Positions 41,138 to 50,594 of a DNA stretch of 64,000 nt are shown piece by piece. Position 1 is the first letter of the stretch. Every line of letters starts with the position of its first letter. The DNA comes from Gammaproteobacteria bacterium (GTDB lineage: Bacteria; Pseudomonadota; Gammaproteobacteria; JABHGC01). The DNA is taken from positions 104,154 through 168,153 of the forward strand of contig JALWTS010000034.1 of assembly GCA_027077805.1 (NCBI GenBank). Reading direction: 5' to 3'. A program made the translations under genes and the position numbers. The notes below the pieces were generated by a model that did not search any database, was not told the DNA's origin, and was given only the letters and a program-made list of their open reading frames with translations.

Positions 41138-42259
41138 TTGCAGACATTATTTGAGTATTCACCTGATATTATATTGGTGATTGATCGTCATGGCTATATT
41201 TTATTTAATAACCGTAACCTGCCGAGCCATAATCTTTCGTCTGAGAACTTAGAAGGTCAGCGATTTGCTGAGTTATTACCACAAACCCATCAATATCGTT
41301 ATTCTCAAGCCTTAGCAAAAGTACTTGCGTCTCGACAAATGGAATCATTTCAATATTCCATGCAGGATTCAACTTGGTGGGAATTACGCTTAGCACCGTC
41401 AAAATCCATTGATCATGTGATTTTAATTATTCGTGATATTACCCAGCAACGTCAATTGCAATCAAAAGCAATGAAACATTCTCGGTTTGCCACTATGGGG
41501 GTATTAGCCGCCAGTGTCGCGCATGAAATTAATAACCCTAATAATGCGATTCATTTTAATGCCAATATTTTGCATAATATTTGTCAAGATGTGTTGCCTA
41601 TTTTACAAGAATATTATGATGTTCATGGTGATTATTCTTGTGGTGGCATGAATTTTAGTGATGTGAATCAGAAACTATTAGACTTATGTCAACAAATTGT
41701 TGCGAATTCTGATCGAATAAAACAGATTATTTATCAATTAAAACGTTTGGCTAGAAAAGAACCCGAATCTTTGCAAGAATCTATTAATGTAGCAGAAGTG
41801 GTCTCCGATAGTATTGCTATTTTACATCATCAAATTAATAAATATACCAAACATTTTATTGTTCATATAGCAGAAAACTTGCCTTTGATTAAAGGGCATG
41901 CCCAACAATTAGAGCAAGTATTTATTAATGTTATTTTAAATGCCTTACAATCGTTAGATAATCGAGAAAAAACAGTTACCGTTACTGTTGCGTTTGAGGG
42001 TAATGAAATTGTGGTTAGAGTCGTGGATCAGGGGGCGGGTATTGCACCTGAACATCTGGCAAAAATTACCGAACCTTTTTTCACCACGAAATTCGATAAA
42101 GAAGGAACGGGTTTAGGCTTATCAATTAGTGCTAATATTGTGTTAGAGCATCGTGGTATTATGATTTTTGATTCTAAATTAAAACAAGGTACGACTGTTA
42201 AAATCGCATTTCCGATTGAAACAGTCGGTTCTGAAGCCTCTTTACAGTTATTACATTAG
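41138..42259 (+). CDS. Soluble PAS-domain sensor histidine kinase
   Basis: 373 residues from the TTG at 41138. No membrane helix, so cytoplasmic. A PAS domain (FEYSPDIILVIDRHGYILF) comes first, then the dimerisation box SVAHEINNPN with phospho-His129, and an ATPase domain with G1 VVDQGAGIAPEH and G2 GTGLGLSIS. It is probably the partner of the response regulator just upstream. The start is doubtful: TTG 41138 has no ribosome site, while an in-frame ATT at 41105 has TGGAG nine bases upstream and would add 11 residues to the N-terminal helix. The frame is the same as that of the regulator gene, from which it is separated by a single TAA. Confidence 0.92.
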   Translation: MQTLFEYSPDIILVIDRHGYILFNNRNLPSHNLSSENLEGQRFAELLPQTHQYRYSQALAKVLASRQMESFQYSMQDSTWWELRLAPSKSIDHVILIIRDITQQRQLQSKAMKHSRFATMGVLAASVAHEINNPNNAIHFNANILHNICQDVLPILQEYYDVHGDYSCGGMNFSDVNQKLLDLCQQIVANSDRIKQIIYQLKRLARKEPESLQESINVAEVVSDSIAILHHQINKYTKHFIVHIAENLPLIKGHAQQLEQVFINVILNALQSLDNREKTVTVTVAFEGNEIVVRVVDQGAGIAPEHLAKITEPFFTTKFDKEGTGLGLSISANIVLEHRGIMIFDSKLKQGTTVKIAFPIETVGSEASLQLLH

Positions 42260-42328
42260 TGGTTGTGATTTTGGGTGAAGATTGCTAGTATTGGCAAATT
42301 GAATCGGTATATGTGATGGGAGCGAATC

Positions 42329-42511
42329 ATGTCAGAGCCACGTCCAGTCGTCGAAGAGTTTCGATTGAAAAATCCTGCGGAAGAATTTGAAGTATATAGC
42401 AAAGCCGAAATTGAACGTTTGCAAAATACCCAAGAGCATTTTCAACCAGACCTGTATCAGAAGGCGGTACAATTAGTATTGCGACGCTTAGGGCGAGATG
42501 AGGAAATGTGA
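42329..42511 (+). CDS. Small conserved-looking protein upstream of the YhaN-like ATPase
   Basis: 60 residues with GGGAGC seven bases before ... the ATG region. The protein is highly charged, with no membrane segment or signal: a proline- and glutamate-rich start, then two helices ending RRLGRDEEM. The stop TGA overlaps the ATG of the ATPase gene (TGATG), so the two are translationally coupled. No family recognised. It could be a small regulatory partner of the ATPase. Confidence 0.65.
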   Translation: MSEPRPVVEEFRLKNPAEEFEVYSKAEIERLQNTQEHFQPDLYQKAVQLVLRRLGRDEEM

Positions 42512-44856
42512 TGATTATTAACCGTTTAGTTGCCGAAAATATTTTGCAGTATCGTCGGTTGGAATTAACCCATTTGCCTGAAAAAGGGTTAATTGCCGTT
42601 AGTGGGGCGAATGAATCAGGCAAAACTACCTTAGGGGAAACCATTTGTTTAGCATTATTTGGTCGTACTTTCTCATTAGAACCCAGTGAATTTGTCAAAG
42701 CCATTCGTTGGGGGGAATTTCAAAGTTCGGTGATTTTAGAATTTACGGGCAAACGAGGACGTCGTTATCGAGTCGCTCGGGCCTTTGATGGTGATGGTAG
42801 CCATAGTGCCCAATTGCGTTGTTTAGATAATCAACAGTCGATTGCACAAGGCTTAATGGCAGTGAATGAAATGATTGTTGAAGTGATAGGCTTTAATTAC
42901 AATCGTTTTATTGATTCCTTTTATTTAGCCCAGCGTGAAATTGAATTACCTCATGCCAAAAGTAGTACTGTTAAAGCACTGGTTGGCGTGGCAGAATTAG
43001 AACATATTGACACAGAATTTGAGAAAGAAATTCATTTATTTGCCGAAAGTATTACCCAATGGGAACAGCAAATCAGCCAAACGCAAGCGCAACTGATAGA
43101 ATTAGATGTGCAACCTGAGCGTCTAGTGGAATTAAAACAACAACAACAGCAATTGCAACTTAAATTAGAGGCAGGAAAAAAAGCCTGTAGTGAGAAAGCC
43201 CGAAAATTAGAACAATCTGAAAAAAGCCTAAAACAGCTAGAACAACAGAGTAAGCAATGGTTTAACTTAGAAAGTCATTTAGCGTATTCCCAGTGGCAAG
43301 AACCTATTGAACAGTGGAATAATACCTTAAATTTAATCCAACAACAAAATCAAAATTTAAACCTTGGGGGCATTAAACAGTGGTTAACACAATTATCTTC
43401 ACAATGGCAACAAGTGGGAAATTTTATTAATCAGGCTAAACAATATCAACAGCAATTATTCACCTTATTGGGTGAAAAACAACAACCCGTTGCCGATAGT
43501 TTTTTAGGACAAAAACAAGCGTTAGCAGTAGAACATTATCAATGGCGATTACAACATCGACGACAATTACTACTCAGTATTTTTAGTTTTTTATGTTTAG
43601 GGTTGATGGTGTTTATTGGGAGTGTGAAAAATCAATGGTTGGTGCTTACACAGCCATTGTTGCTAGATGCCTTTCAAGCATTACCAACATTCACTATTCC
43701 TGAGATTGCAGGGATTAATATTAATCAGCCTTGGTTGATTTTAGCAATGATTTTTGCCGTACTCAGTTTGTGGTCAATCAGTTTAATGCGGCAGAAGGGT
43801 CAAAAAATCGCCAGTATTGAAGCAACTCAGCAACGTTTACAAACGGATATTGATGTTTTAGAGCAAAAAATCAATCAATTTGAGGAGGCCACTCAGTCTG
43901 ATGACTTATCTAGCCAAGCTTGGATCGAGGCTTGCCAGCAACTATTACCTGAGGATAGACAAGTTGATAGCAATCAAATTAATTTATGGTTAGAAACGAA
44001 TTGGCATAGCAATCAACAACAATGGCATCAATTGACCACGGAATTAAAACAACAATTATTACAACAATGTCAAAGTATTACAACAGAGCATCAACAGCAA
44101 CAACAATTATTTACGCAAGATCAGCAAAGTTTCGTTGAGGTTGAGCAAGAAATTGAACAACAGCAAATTTGTTTAGCCCAAGCCAAAGGCTTACAAAATC
44201 TCATTAATTCTTTACAAAATAATGTGGACGAAAAACAACAGCAAATTGAAATTCGTAAAATCGGTCAGCAATTACTAAAAGGCACTTGTCGCCGTATTCA
44301 TACCCGATTTAATACAGAAATGCGACGCTTTATGACCAAAGTTGTCCCTTTATTTACGGAGGGGCGTTATCAATATTTACAAATTGCGGATAACCTAGAA
44401 GTCTTAGTATTTTCCAGTGATAAAAATGATTTTGTGGGCTTACAAGAAATTTCCACAGGTACGCATAGACAATTAATGTTATCGGTACGTTTAGCCTTAT
44501 CGCAAGCATTAATTGCCTCAGCCATTCATGGGCCACAATTTGTGGTATTAGACGAACCCTTTGCCTTTTTTGATGAAGAACGTATTCGCAAAGCCATTGC
44601 TGTTTTGCCTAAAATCAGTCCAGAATTATCGCAAATTTGGGTGATTTCTCAAGAATTTGAGGAAGATTTACCGTTTACTTTTCATATTCATTGTGAACGA
44701 GGGCAGTCGGAATTAACGGTGGATGGGCGAGTGCCAGTTAAATTAGAAAGTGTTGTAAAATCAGAAGAGCTGAGTTCCCATGACTCACGACAAATGCCAG
44801 TTTCAATTCGGGAGGCTGAAACAGTCGAGGTGAATGCCAATAATATTGAAACATAG
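42511..44856 (+). CDS. YhaN/SbcC-like coiled-coil ATPase with central membrane segments
   Basis: 781 residues from ATG 42511 (AGGA upstream; a GTG lies one codon earlier). N-terminal half-ATPase with Walker A GANESGKTT, then coiled coil very rich in Gln, two hydrophobic segments near residues 350-375 (LLLSIFSFLCLGLMVFIGSV) and 410-430, more coiled coil, and the C-terminal half with STGTHRQLMLSVRLALSQAL and Walker B FVVLDEPFAFFDEE. This split arrangement with a paired membrane hairpin in place of the SbcC zinc hook is typical of the YhaN group, often partnered with a metallophosphoesterase. No nuclease gene is adjacent here. Likely acts on DNA or at the membrane; the exact role is unknown. Confidence 0.82.
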   Translation: MIINRLVAENILQYRRLELTHLPEKGLIAVSGANESGKTTLGETICLALFGRTFSLEPSEFVKAIRWGEFQSSVILEFTGKRGRRYRVARAFDGDGSHSAQLRCLDNQQSIAQGLMAVNEMIVEVIGFNYNRFIDSFYLAQREIELPHAKSSTVKALVGVAELEHIDTEFEKEIHLFAESITQWEQQISQTQAQLIELDVQPERLVELKQQQQQLQLKLEAGKKACSEKARKLEQSEKSLKQLEQQSKQWFNLESHLAYSQWQEPIEQWNNTLNLIQQQNQNLNLGGIKQWLTQLSSQWQQVGNFINQAKQYQQQLFTLLGEKQQPVADSFLGQKQALAVEHYQWRLQHRRQLLLSIFSFLCLGLMVFIGSVKNQWLVLTQPLLLDAFQALPTFTIPEIAGININQPWLILAMIFAVLSLWSISLMRQKGQKIASIEATQQRLQTDIDVLEQKINQFEEATQSDDLSSQAWIEACQQLLPEDRQVDSNQINLWLETNWHSNQQQWHQLTTELKQQLLQQCQSITTEHQQQQQLFTQDQQSFVEVEQEIEQQQICLAQAKGLQNLINSLQNNVDEKQQQIEIRKIGQQLLKGTCRRIHTRFNTEMRRFMTKVVPLFTEGRYQYLQIADNLEVLVFSSDKNDFVGLQEISTGTHRQLMLSVRLALSQALIASAIHGPQFVVLDEPFAFFDEERIRKAIAVLPKISPELSQIWVISQEFEEDLPFTFHIHCERGQSELTVDGRVPVKLESVVKSEELSSHDSRQMPVSIREAETVEVNANNIET

Positions 44857-44936
44857 CGATAACGATTTTTACTTGGAACTAATCGAGTTTTCTTTTAGAC
44901 TATAAATGAATCGAGTTAAATAATATTGTATGGATA

Positions 44937-45695
44937 ATGTTTATGTGGTCATGGTTGACGAAACTTGCTTCGCCTAAACGCTTTTATGATTTAGCGATGG
45001 CTTGGATACCTTGGTTATTAGGGTTGGCAATTATTTTGTTAATTATTGGAACCTATAAGGGATTAGTGGATTCCCCGCCCGATTATCAGCAAGGTGAGAG
45101 TGTTCGAATTATGTATGTCCATGTGCCTGCTGCGTTTTTATCAATGACCATTTATGTGATTATGGCATGGATGGCATTGGTTGGGTTGGTTTGGCGAGTA
45201 AAATTAGCGTATATGTGGGCGAAAAGTTGTGCGTCCATTGGTGCCGTTTTTACATTTTTAGCCTTAGTGACAGGGGCTTTATGGGGCAAACCTATGTGGG
45301 GAACTTGGTGGGTGTGGGATGCCCGTTTAACCTCTGAATTAATTTTATTATTTCTGTACTTAGGGGGAATTGCTTTACGGCAAGCCATTGATGACAGAAA
45401 TACTGGTGATAAAGCCAGTGCGGTATTAGCCTTAGTCGGTGTGGTTAATATTCCGATTATTCATTATTCGGTTCAATGGTGGAATACCTTACATCAAGGA
45501 GCAACGATTTCTCGATTGGGTAAACCTTTGATTGATGCGTCAATGTTATCTCCATTGTTAATTATGATTGTGGCATTTTTTTTGGTATTCTTGGTCGCAG
45601 TATTAATGCAAGTGAACAATGAAATTTTAGAACGAGAATCCCATACAAGCTGGGTAAAACAATTACTGGGAATGAAATTAAGCAATGATAGATAA
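44937..45695 (+). CDS. ccmC: Cytochrome c maturation protein C (heme handling)
   Basis: 252 residues, six predicted membrane helices, with the tryptophan-rich heme-handling motif WGTWWVWDARLTSELIL and conserved YVHVPAAFLSM. In System I maturation CcmC receives heme and loads it on CcmE at the periplasmic face of the inner membrane. The start may be ATG 44937 or ATG 44943; the latter gives the usual MWxW N-terminus. It opens the operon, and the stop overlaps the start of ccmD by 11 bases. It is unusual that ccmC, not ccmA, comes first. Confidence 0.97.
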   Translation: MFMWSWLTKLASPKRFYDLAMAWIPWLLGLAIILLIIGTYKGLVDSPPDYQQGESVRIMYVHVPAAFLSMTIYVIMAWMALVGLVWRVKLAYMWAKSCASIGAVFTFLALVTGALWGKPMWGTWWVWDARLTSELILLFLYLGGIALRQAIDDRNTGDKASAVLALVGVVNIPIIHYSVQWWNTLHQGATISRLGKPLIDASMLSPLLIMIVAFFLVFLVAVLMQVNNEILERESHTSWVKQLLGMKLSNDR

Positions 45696-45861
45696 TAGTT
45701 TTTGGCATATGGGTGGTTATGGTTTATATGTCTGGAGTTCGTATGGTTTAAGTTTGATTGCAATTGTGGCATTATTACTCGCACCAAAATTGAGACGCCA
45801 AGTATTTTTAAAGACGTTACAACAAAAATTAAAACGTCAACAACGATTAGCGAAAAAATAA
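45685..45861 (+). CDS. ccmD: Cytochrome c maturation protein D (small membrane subunit)
   Basis: 58 residues, MIDNSFWHMGGYGLYVWSSY onward, with one membrane helix (SLIAIVALLLAP) followed by a basic cytoplasmic tail. This is the standard CcmD form: FxxMGGYxxYVWxSY then helix then basic tail. CcmD stabilises the CcmABCDE complex and aids release of heme-loaded CcmE. It overlaps ccmC and lies 7 bases before ccmE. Confidence 0.93.
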   Translation: MIDNSFWHMGGYGLYVWSSYGLSLIAIVALLLAPKLRRQVFLKTLQQKLKRQQRLAKK

Positions 45862-45868
45862 ATTTATT

Positions 45869-46309
45869 ATGAGAACACAGCAAAAACAACGTTTGTATTT
45901 AGTGTTATTTATCATAGCAGGGGTGAGTATTGCCATAGGTTTAATGTTGTTTGCCTTAGGTAAAAATGTCAATATGTTTTATACGCCTAGCCAAATTGTT
46001 GCCAAAGAAGCCCCAACCCAAACCACTATTCGAGTGGGGGGTTTAGTTGTTTCTGGTTCAGTGAAACGTCAATCGGATAGTTTAGCAGTAGAATTTGTAT
46101 TAACGGATCAAACTGAGCAAATTGCGGTACATTATGAAGGTATTTTGCCTGATTTATTTCGTGAAGGTCAGGGAATTATTGCTTTGGGTCAGTTACAGCC
46201 TAATGGTATTGTGAAAGCAAGTCAAGTATTAGCTAAACATGATGAAACCTATATGCCACCTGAAGTCGCCGAAAGTTTAAAAGCCGTACATCAAAAGGAT
46301 TCACCATGA
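45869..46309 (+). CDS. ccmE: Cytochrome c maturation protein E (heme chaperone)
   Basis: 146 residues with one N-terminal membrane anchor and a periplasmic OB-fold. The covalent heme ligand histidine is in VLAKHDETYMPPEV, followed by the conserved tyrosine. RVGGLVVSGSV and the acidic strand motifs match the family. CcmE carries heme from CcmC to CcmF. The stop overlaps ccmF as ATGA. Confidence 0.97.
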   Translation: MRTQQKQRLYLVLFIIAGVSIAIGLMLFALGKNVNMFYTPSQIVAKEAPTQTTIRVGGLVVSGSVKRQSDSLAVEFVLTDQTEQIAVHYEGILPDLFREGQGIIALGQLQPNGIVKASQVLAKHDETYMPPEVAESLKAVHQKDSP

Positions 46310-48291
46310 TTCCTGAACTTGGACATTTTGCCTTGATTTTGGCATTGTTATTTACTTTAATTCAAGCCACGATTCCTTTAATTGGGGTGGCGGAAGGTCG
46401 TTTGGATTTAATGGTGGTGGCCAAATCTTGTGCTTGGGTGCAGTGGTTATTATTCGTCATCGCATTTGCTTGTTTAGTCTATGCCTTTGTTAATAATGAT
46501 TTTACTGTGGCGTATGTGGCAAAGCATTCTAATTCCTTATTGCCTTTGCAATATAAGATTTCAGCCGTTTGGGGGGGGCATGAAGGGTCGATTTTATTAT
46601 GGGCATTGATTTTATCGAGTTGGACAGTGGCTGTCGCAATTTTTAGCCAACGTTTACCTGCGACTATGGTGGCAAGCGTTTTAACGGTGATGGCATGGAT
46701 TAGTTTAGGATTTTTATTATTTATTTTGTTCACTTCTAATCCCTTTGAACGCTTATTACCGAATTTCCCCATTGATGGACAGGATTTAAATCCATTACTG
46801 CAAGATTTTGGTTTAATTGTCCACCCTCCAATATTATACATGGGATATGTTGGCTTTTCGGTTGTCTTTGCTTTTGCCATTGCGGCATTATTGGAAGGGC
46901 GTTTGGATAGTGCTTGGGCTAGATGGTGTCGTCCTTGGACTTTAGTCGCTTGGTGTTTTTTAACCTTAGGTATTAGCTTAGGTAGTTGGTGGGCATATTA
47001 TGAACTAGGCTGGGGGGGGTGGTGGTTTTGGGACCCCGTGGAAAATGCCTCATTTATGCCTTGGTTGGCAGGAACCGCATTACTGCATTCTTTAGCAGCG
47101 ACGGAAAAACGTGGCGTATTTAAAAGTTGGACTTTGTTACTCGCTATTTCTGCCTTTTCCTTTAGTTTGTTAGGCACATTCTTAGTACGATCTGGGGTAT
47201 TAACCTCAGTGCATGCTTTTGCGAATGATCCTGAGCGGGGGAGTTTTATTTTAATATTTCTCAGTTTAGTGGTTGGTGGGTCTTTAACTTTATTTGCGAT
47301 TCGTGCTGGTCAATTTAAAAGTTTTAGCCAATATGACTTAGCATCTAAGGAAATGTTATTATTAGGGAATAATTTATTATTATCTGTCGCAACGGCAGTG
47401 GTGATGTTAGGTACCTTATTTCCTTTGTTTGCGGATATTTTTCATTGGGGCAAAATTTCAGTAGGCCCACCGTATTTTAATGCCTTGTTTATTCCTTTGG
47501 TATTGGGGTTGTTATTTTTGTTGGGTTTTGTACCGTTAATGCGTTGGCGACAAAATGATTTATCATTGCTTGTCAAACAAGCATTACCTAGCTTGATTGC
47601 CAGTCTAATCATCGCGGTATTATTGCCTTGGTGGTTGGCAGAACAACTGAATATTTGGGTGGTATTGGCATTGTTTATGGTGTTTTGGGTATTGAGTCGC
47701 TTAGTCTTCGATCTGAAACAAAAATTACAACACAAACGTCATCCTTGGCAAGCAATGTTGAATATGACCCCTAGTTATTGGGGCATGAGCTTAGCTCATT
47801 TTGGGGTCTTGGTGCTAGTGGTTGGAGCGGCACTAACCAGCGTTTACAGTATTGAAAAAGATGTGCGTTTGGACATTGGTGGCAGTGTTAGCATTGCGGA
47901 TTATGAATTTCGTTTAATACAATTAAAAGATATTCAAGGGTCGAACTACACGGCAGTACAAGCGGACATTGAGGTTTATCAACAACAACGATTCGTGACG
48001 AAACTATTTCCTGAAAAGCGTTTATATTCGGTACAAAAAATGCCAATGACGGAAGCGGCCATTGATCCAGGACTCACTCGGGACTTATATATTTCTTTAG
48101 GCGAGCCTTTAGATGGCAATAGTTGGGCCGTCAGAGTTTATTATAAACCTTTTGTACGTTGGTTATGGTTAGGTGGGGTGTTGATGGCATTCGGTGGGTT
48201 GATTGTGATTCGAGATCGACGGTATCGTTTCGCGATCAAGTCAACAAAATCAAGCCAGTCTGACGGCTTATTTGCAGGAGAAACTTCTTGA
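46306..48291 (+). CDS. ccmF: Cytochrome c maturation protein F (heme lyase subunit)
   Basis: 661 residues with many membrane helices, close to the usual 640-660. The WWD heme motif is present as GWGGWWFWDPVENASFMPWL, as are VHPPILYMGYVG and the GGHEGS loop. CcmF with CcmH forms the heme lyase that ligates heme to apocytochrome c. The start overlaps the ccmE stop, and the stop overlaps the TTG start of the thioredoxin gene. Confidence 0.97.
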   Translation: MIPELGHFALILALLFTLIQATIPLIGVAEGRLDLMVVAKSCAWVQWLLFVIAFACLVYAFVNNDFTVAYVAKHSNSLLPLQYKISAVWGGHEGSILLWALILSSWTVAVAIFSQRLPATMVASVLTVMAWISLGFLLFILFTSNPFERLLPNFPIDGQDLNPLLQDFGLIVHPPILYMGYVGFSVVFAFAIAALLEGRLDSAWARWCRPWTLVAWCFLTLGISLGSWWAYYELGWGGWWFWDPVENASFMPWLAGTALLHSLAATEKRGVFKSWTLLLAISAFSFSLLGTFLVRSGVLTSVHAFANDPERGSFILIFLSLVVGGSLTLFAIRAGQFKSFSQYDLASKEMLLLGNNLLLSVATAVVMLGTLFPLFADIFHWGKISVGPPYFNALFIPLVLGLLFLLGFVPLMRWRQNDLSLLVKQALPSLIASLIIAVLLPWWLAEQLNIWVVLALFMVFWVLSRLVFDLKQKLQHKRHPWQAMLNMTPSYWGMSLAHFGVLVLVVGAALTSVYSIEKDVRLDIGGSVSIADYEFRLIQLKDIQGSNYTAVQADIEVYQQQRFVTKLFPEKRLYSVQKMPMTEAAIDPGLTRDLYISLGEPLDGNSWAVRVYYKPFVRWLWLGGVLMAFGGLIVIRDRRYRFAIKSTKSSQSDGLFAGETS

Positions 48292-48818
48292 AACAGTGGG
48301 TGTATTTATTACCTTTAGTTTTGTTCATAGCATTGGCCATTGTGTTATGGCAAGGTTTAAGCAATGATAGTCGCTTATTGCCTGCTGCTATGTTAAATCA
48401 GCCATTTCCTGAATTTGCATTGCCAAGTTTAGCCTCGTCTTCACAGATTATCACTACTAAGGACTTACCCAAACAAATTATCTTAGTGAATGTTTGGGCA
48501 ACTTGGTGTTCAAGTTGTTTGCAAGAACATCCTTTTTTAGTGGAACTCGCTAAGCAAGGGGTAGTCATTATTGGTTTAAATTATAAGGACAAACGAGCAG
48601 ATGCCTTAGCATGGTTAAAACAATTAGGAAATCCCTATCAACTAGAAATTTTCGATGCTAAAGGCAGTTTAGGCTTGGATTTAGGGGTATATGGCGCCCC
48701 TGAAACCTATTTATTAGATCAGCATGGGGTAATTCAATATCGTCATGTCGGTGTTTTAACACCTGATGTATGGCGACAACGATTGATTCCTATCATTGAA
48801 GTATTAAAAAATGGCTAA
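48288..48818 (+). CDS. ccmG: Thiol:disulfide oxidoreductase of cytochrome c maturation
   Basis: 176 residues, starting at TTG 48288 with GCAGGAG seven bases upstream and overlapping the ccmF stop. N-terminal membrane anchor, then a periplasmic thioredoxin fold with active site WATWCSSC and the family loop GVYGAPETYLLD. It keeps the apocytochrome CXXCH thiols reduced for heme attachment. The CSSC active site lacks the common proline between the cysteines, a mild variation. Confidence 0.94.
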   Translation: MKQWVYLLPLVLFIALAIVLWQGLSNDSRLLPAAMLNQPFPEFALPSLASSSQIITTKDLPKQIILVNVWATWCSSCLQEHPFLVELAKQGVVIIGLNYKDKRADALAWLKQLGNPYQLEIFDAKGSLGLDLGVYGAPETYLLDQHGVIQYRHVGVLTPDVWRQRLIPIIEVLKNG

Positions 48819-49278
48819 AATATACTCTATTTTCTGGCTAGTCATCGCAAGTTATAGTCCTTGTCTCAGTGCAATGGAAGTTTATCAATTTGATAGCACT
48901 GAACAAGAGCAACAATATCAACGTTTAACTCGAGAACTGCGTTGCCCTAAATGTCAAAATCAGAATATTGCCGATTCTCATGCGCCTTTATCTAAAGATT
49001 TACGTCAAAAAGTGTTTGAGATGACGAAAGCGGGTAAGAATGAGCAAGAGATTAAGCAATATTTAGTGGCAAGATATGGGGATTTTGTTACCTATCAACC
49101 CCCAATGAAACCACAAACATGGTTATTATGGTTTGGGCCAGTGATTTTATTTTTTGGGGTATTAGTCGTTGTTATTTGGCAGATTAAGCAAAAACAATCA
49201 CAAAAAATGCCTAGCATTGATCTTATACAACAACAACGTTTAGAAGATATTTTAGATAATCATGAGGATGAGCATTGA
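48811..49278 (+). CDS. ccmH: Cytochrome c maturation protein H (thioreductase, short form)
   Basis: 155 residues with a signal peptide, the LRCPKCQNQNIADSHAPLSK signature holding the redox cysteine pair, and one C-terminal membrane helix. This is the short CcmH; the TPR part is encoded separately by the next gene. The start overlaps the preceding stop region by 8 bases. Works with CcmG and CcmF at the heme ligation step. Confidence 0.96.
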   Translation: MAKIYSIFWLVIASYSPCLSAMEVYQFDSTEQEQQYQRLTRELRCPKCQNQNIADSHAPLSKDLRQKVFEMTKAGKNEQEIKQYLVARYGDFVTYQPPMKPQTWLLWFGPVILFFGVLVVVIWQIKQKQSQKMPSIDLIQQQRLEDILDNHEDEH

Positions 49279-50585
49279 TGGCGATATTATGGTTGGTTTT
49301 TATCACGCTTGCCATTGTTGCTGCTGTGCTAATGGTGAAACTGTCAAATAATGTAACAATAGGAAATCTGGGAAATGTCCATCAGCAAACCAATGTTGAT
49401 TTATTCAAGCAACGCTTGGCAGAATTAGAACAAGAACGACAACGAGGCTTAATGACACAACAACAATATGAAGGCTATCAACAGCAATTACAATATCAAT
49501 TACTTACGGAAATAGAGCAACGTCGCGATGGTTTCATTTCTAACACGGATTCTAAAACCAATATTGTGATAGCATTGATGTTATTATTACCATTGATTGC
49601 CGTTGTAAGTTATTATTTTTATTTTTCCAATCCAGAAGTGTCACATTGGTTAAAAATTCGAGCGAAATATCAAGCAATGCTTGAACAAACCTTAGCAGGT
49701 AAGCCTATGCCTGATGAAGCCATGCAGAATGTTGCAGATTTTGCCAGAGTATTAGTGTATTATTTGCAACAACATCCTGACAAAGAACGAGCTTGGCAAT
49801 TACTTGGTCTAATTCAGTTAGAATCAGGGAATGCGGAGGGTGCCGAACAATCTTTTGCCAAAGCCGTGAGTTTAAAGCCTTCGGACATCCATTTATCCTT
49901 GTTATATGCTCAGGCCAGAATTGAAGCAAATCAGGGGCGTTTCGATCAAATCAGTTTGCATTTGTTAAAATCCGTATTACAAAAAAATCCTAAACATCAA
50001 AAGGCATTGGCATTATTGGGCTTTACCGCTTACGGTTCTGATGAATATGCCATGGCGATTTGGGCATGGGAGCAATTATTAAGCCAAGGTTTAACGGAAA
50101 AAAGTCGTCAAATTTTAAAAGCCAGTGTTATTCAAGCCAAGAAAAAACTAATCATGCAACAAAAACGACAAGCTCATGCTGAAATGGCAACTCAGTCTAA
50201 GTCAGAAACAGATAGTACAAATCTTAGTCTAAAAGTAACCGTACAGTTAAAATCTGAGTTAAGTGCAAAGCTGGATGATAATGCCACTTTATTTGTTTTT
50301 GCCAAAGCCGTCAATGGGCCTGCCTTACCTTTAGCTGTCGTAAAACAAGCCATTACAATGACTTCAATGCCGATGACCATTGAATTAAACGACAGTTTAG
50401 CCATGACACCAGAAATGAAGTTATCCAATTTTGCTAAGGTACAAGTTACCGCAAGAATTTCTAAAGCAGGAACTGTGCAAGCACAATCAGGGGATTTACA
50501 GGGGGTTTCTGAAACGATTGTTTTAGCCGAGCAAGCAAAACAATCACAGCCATTCGTATTAACCATTGATCAAATTTTACCGTAA
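49278..50585 (+). CDS. ccmI: Cytochrome c maturation protein I (apocytochrome chaperone)
   Basis: About 435 residues; ATG 49278 overlaps the ccmH stop, and a TTG lies one codon earlier. Two N-terminal membrane helices (about 3-22 and 92-115) flank a cytoplasmic heptad-rich loop (RLAELEQERQRGLMTQQQYE), followed by periplasmic TPR repeats (AWQLLGLIQLESGNAEGAEQ) and a C-terminal beta-rich domain. This is the full-length CcmI/CycH layout. It binds the apocytochrome C-terminus and presents it to CcmFH. Confidence 0.94.
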   Translation: MAILWLVFITLAIVAAVLMVKLSNNVTIGNLGNVHQQTNVDLFKQRLAELEQERQRGLMTQQQYEGYQQQLQYQLLTEIEQRRDGFISNTDSKTNIVIALMLLLPLIAVVSYYFYFSNPEVSHWLKIRAKYQAMLEQTLAGKPMPDEAMQNVADFARVLVYYLQQHPDKERAWQLLGLIQLESGNAEGAEQSFAKAVSLKPSDIHLSLLYAQARIEANQGRFDQISLHLLKSVLQKNPKHQKALALLGFTAYGSDEYAMAIWAWEQLLSQGLTEKSRQILKASVIQAKKKLIMQQKRQAHAEMATQSKSETDSTNLSLKVTVQLKSELSAKLDDNATLFVFAKAVNGPALPLAVVKQAITMTSMPMTIELNDSLAMTPEMKLSNFAKVQVTARISKAGTVQAQSGDLQGVSETIVLAEQAKQSQPFVLTIDQILP

Positions 50586-50594
50586 ACCATAACA

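Noticed and set aside
41084..41140. Stop-codon readthrough joining response regulator and kinase
   Set aside because: The two share a frame with a single TAA between them, but a ribosome site right after the stop supports separate initiation.
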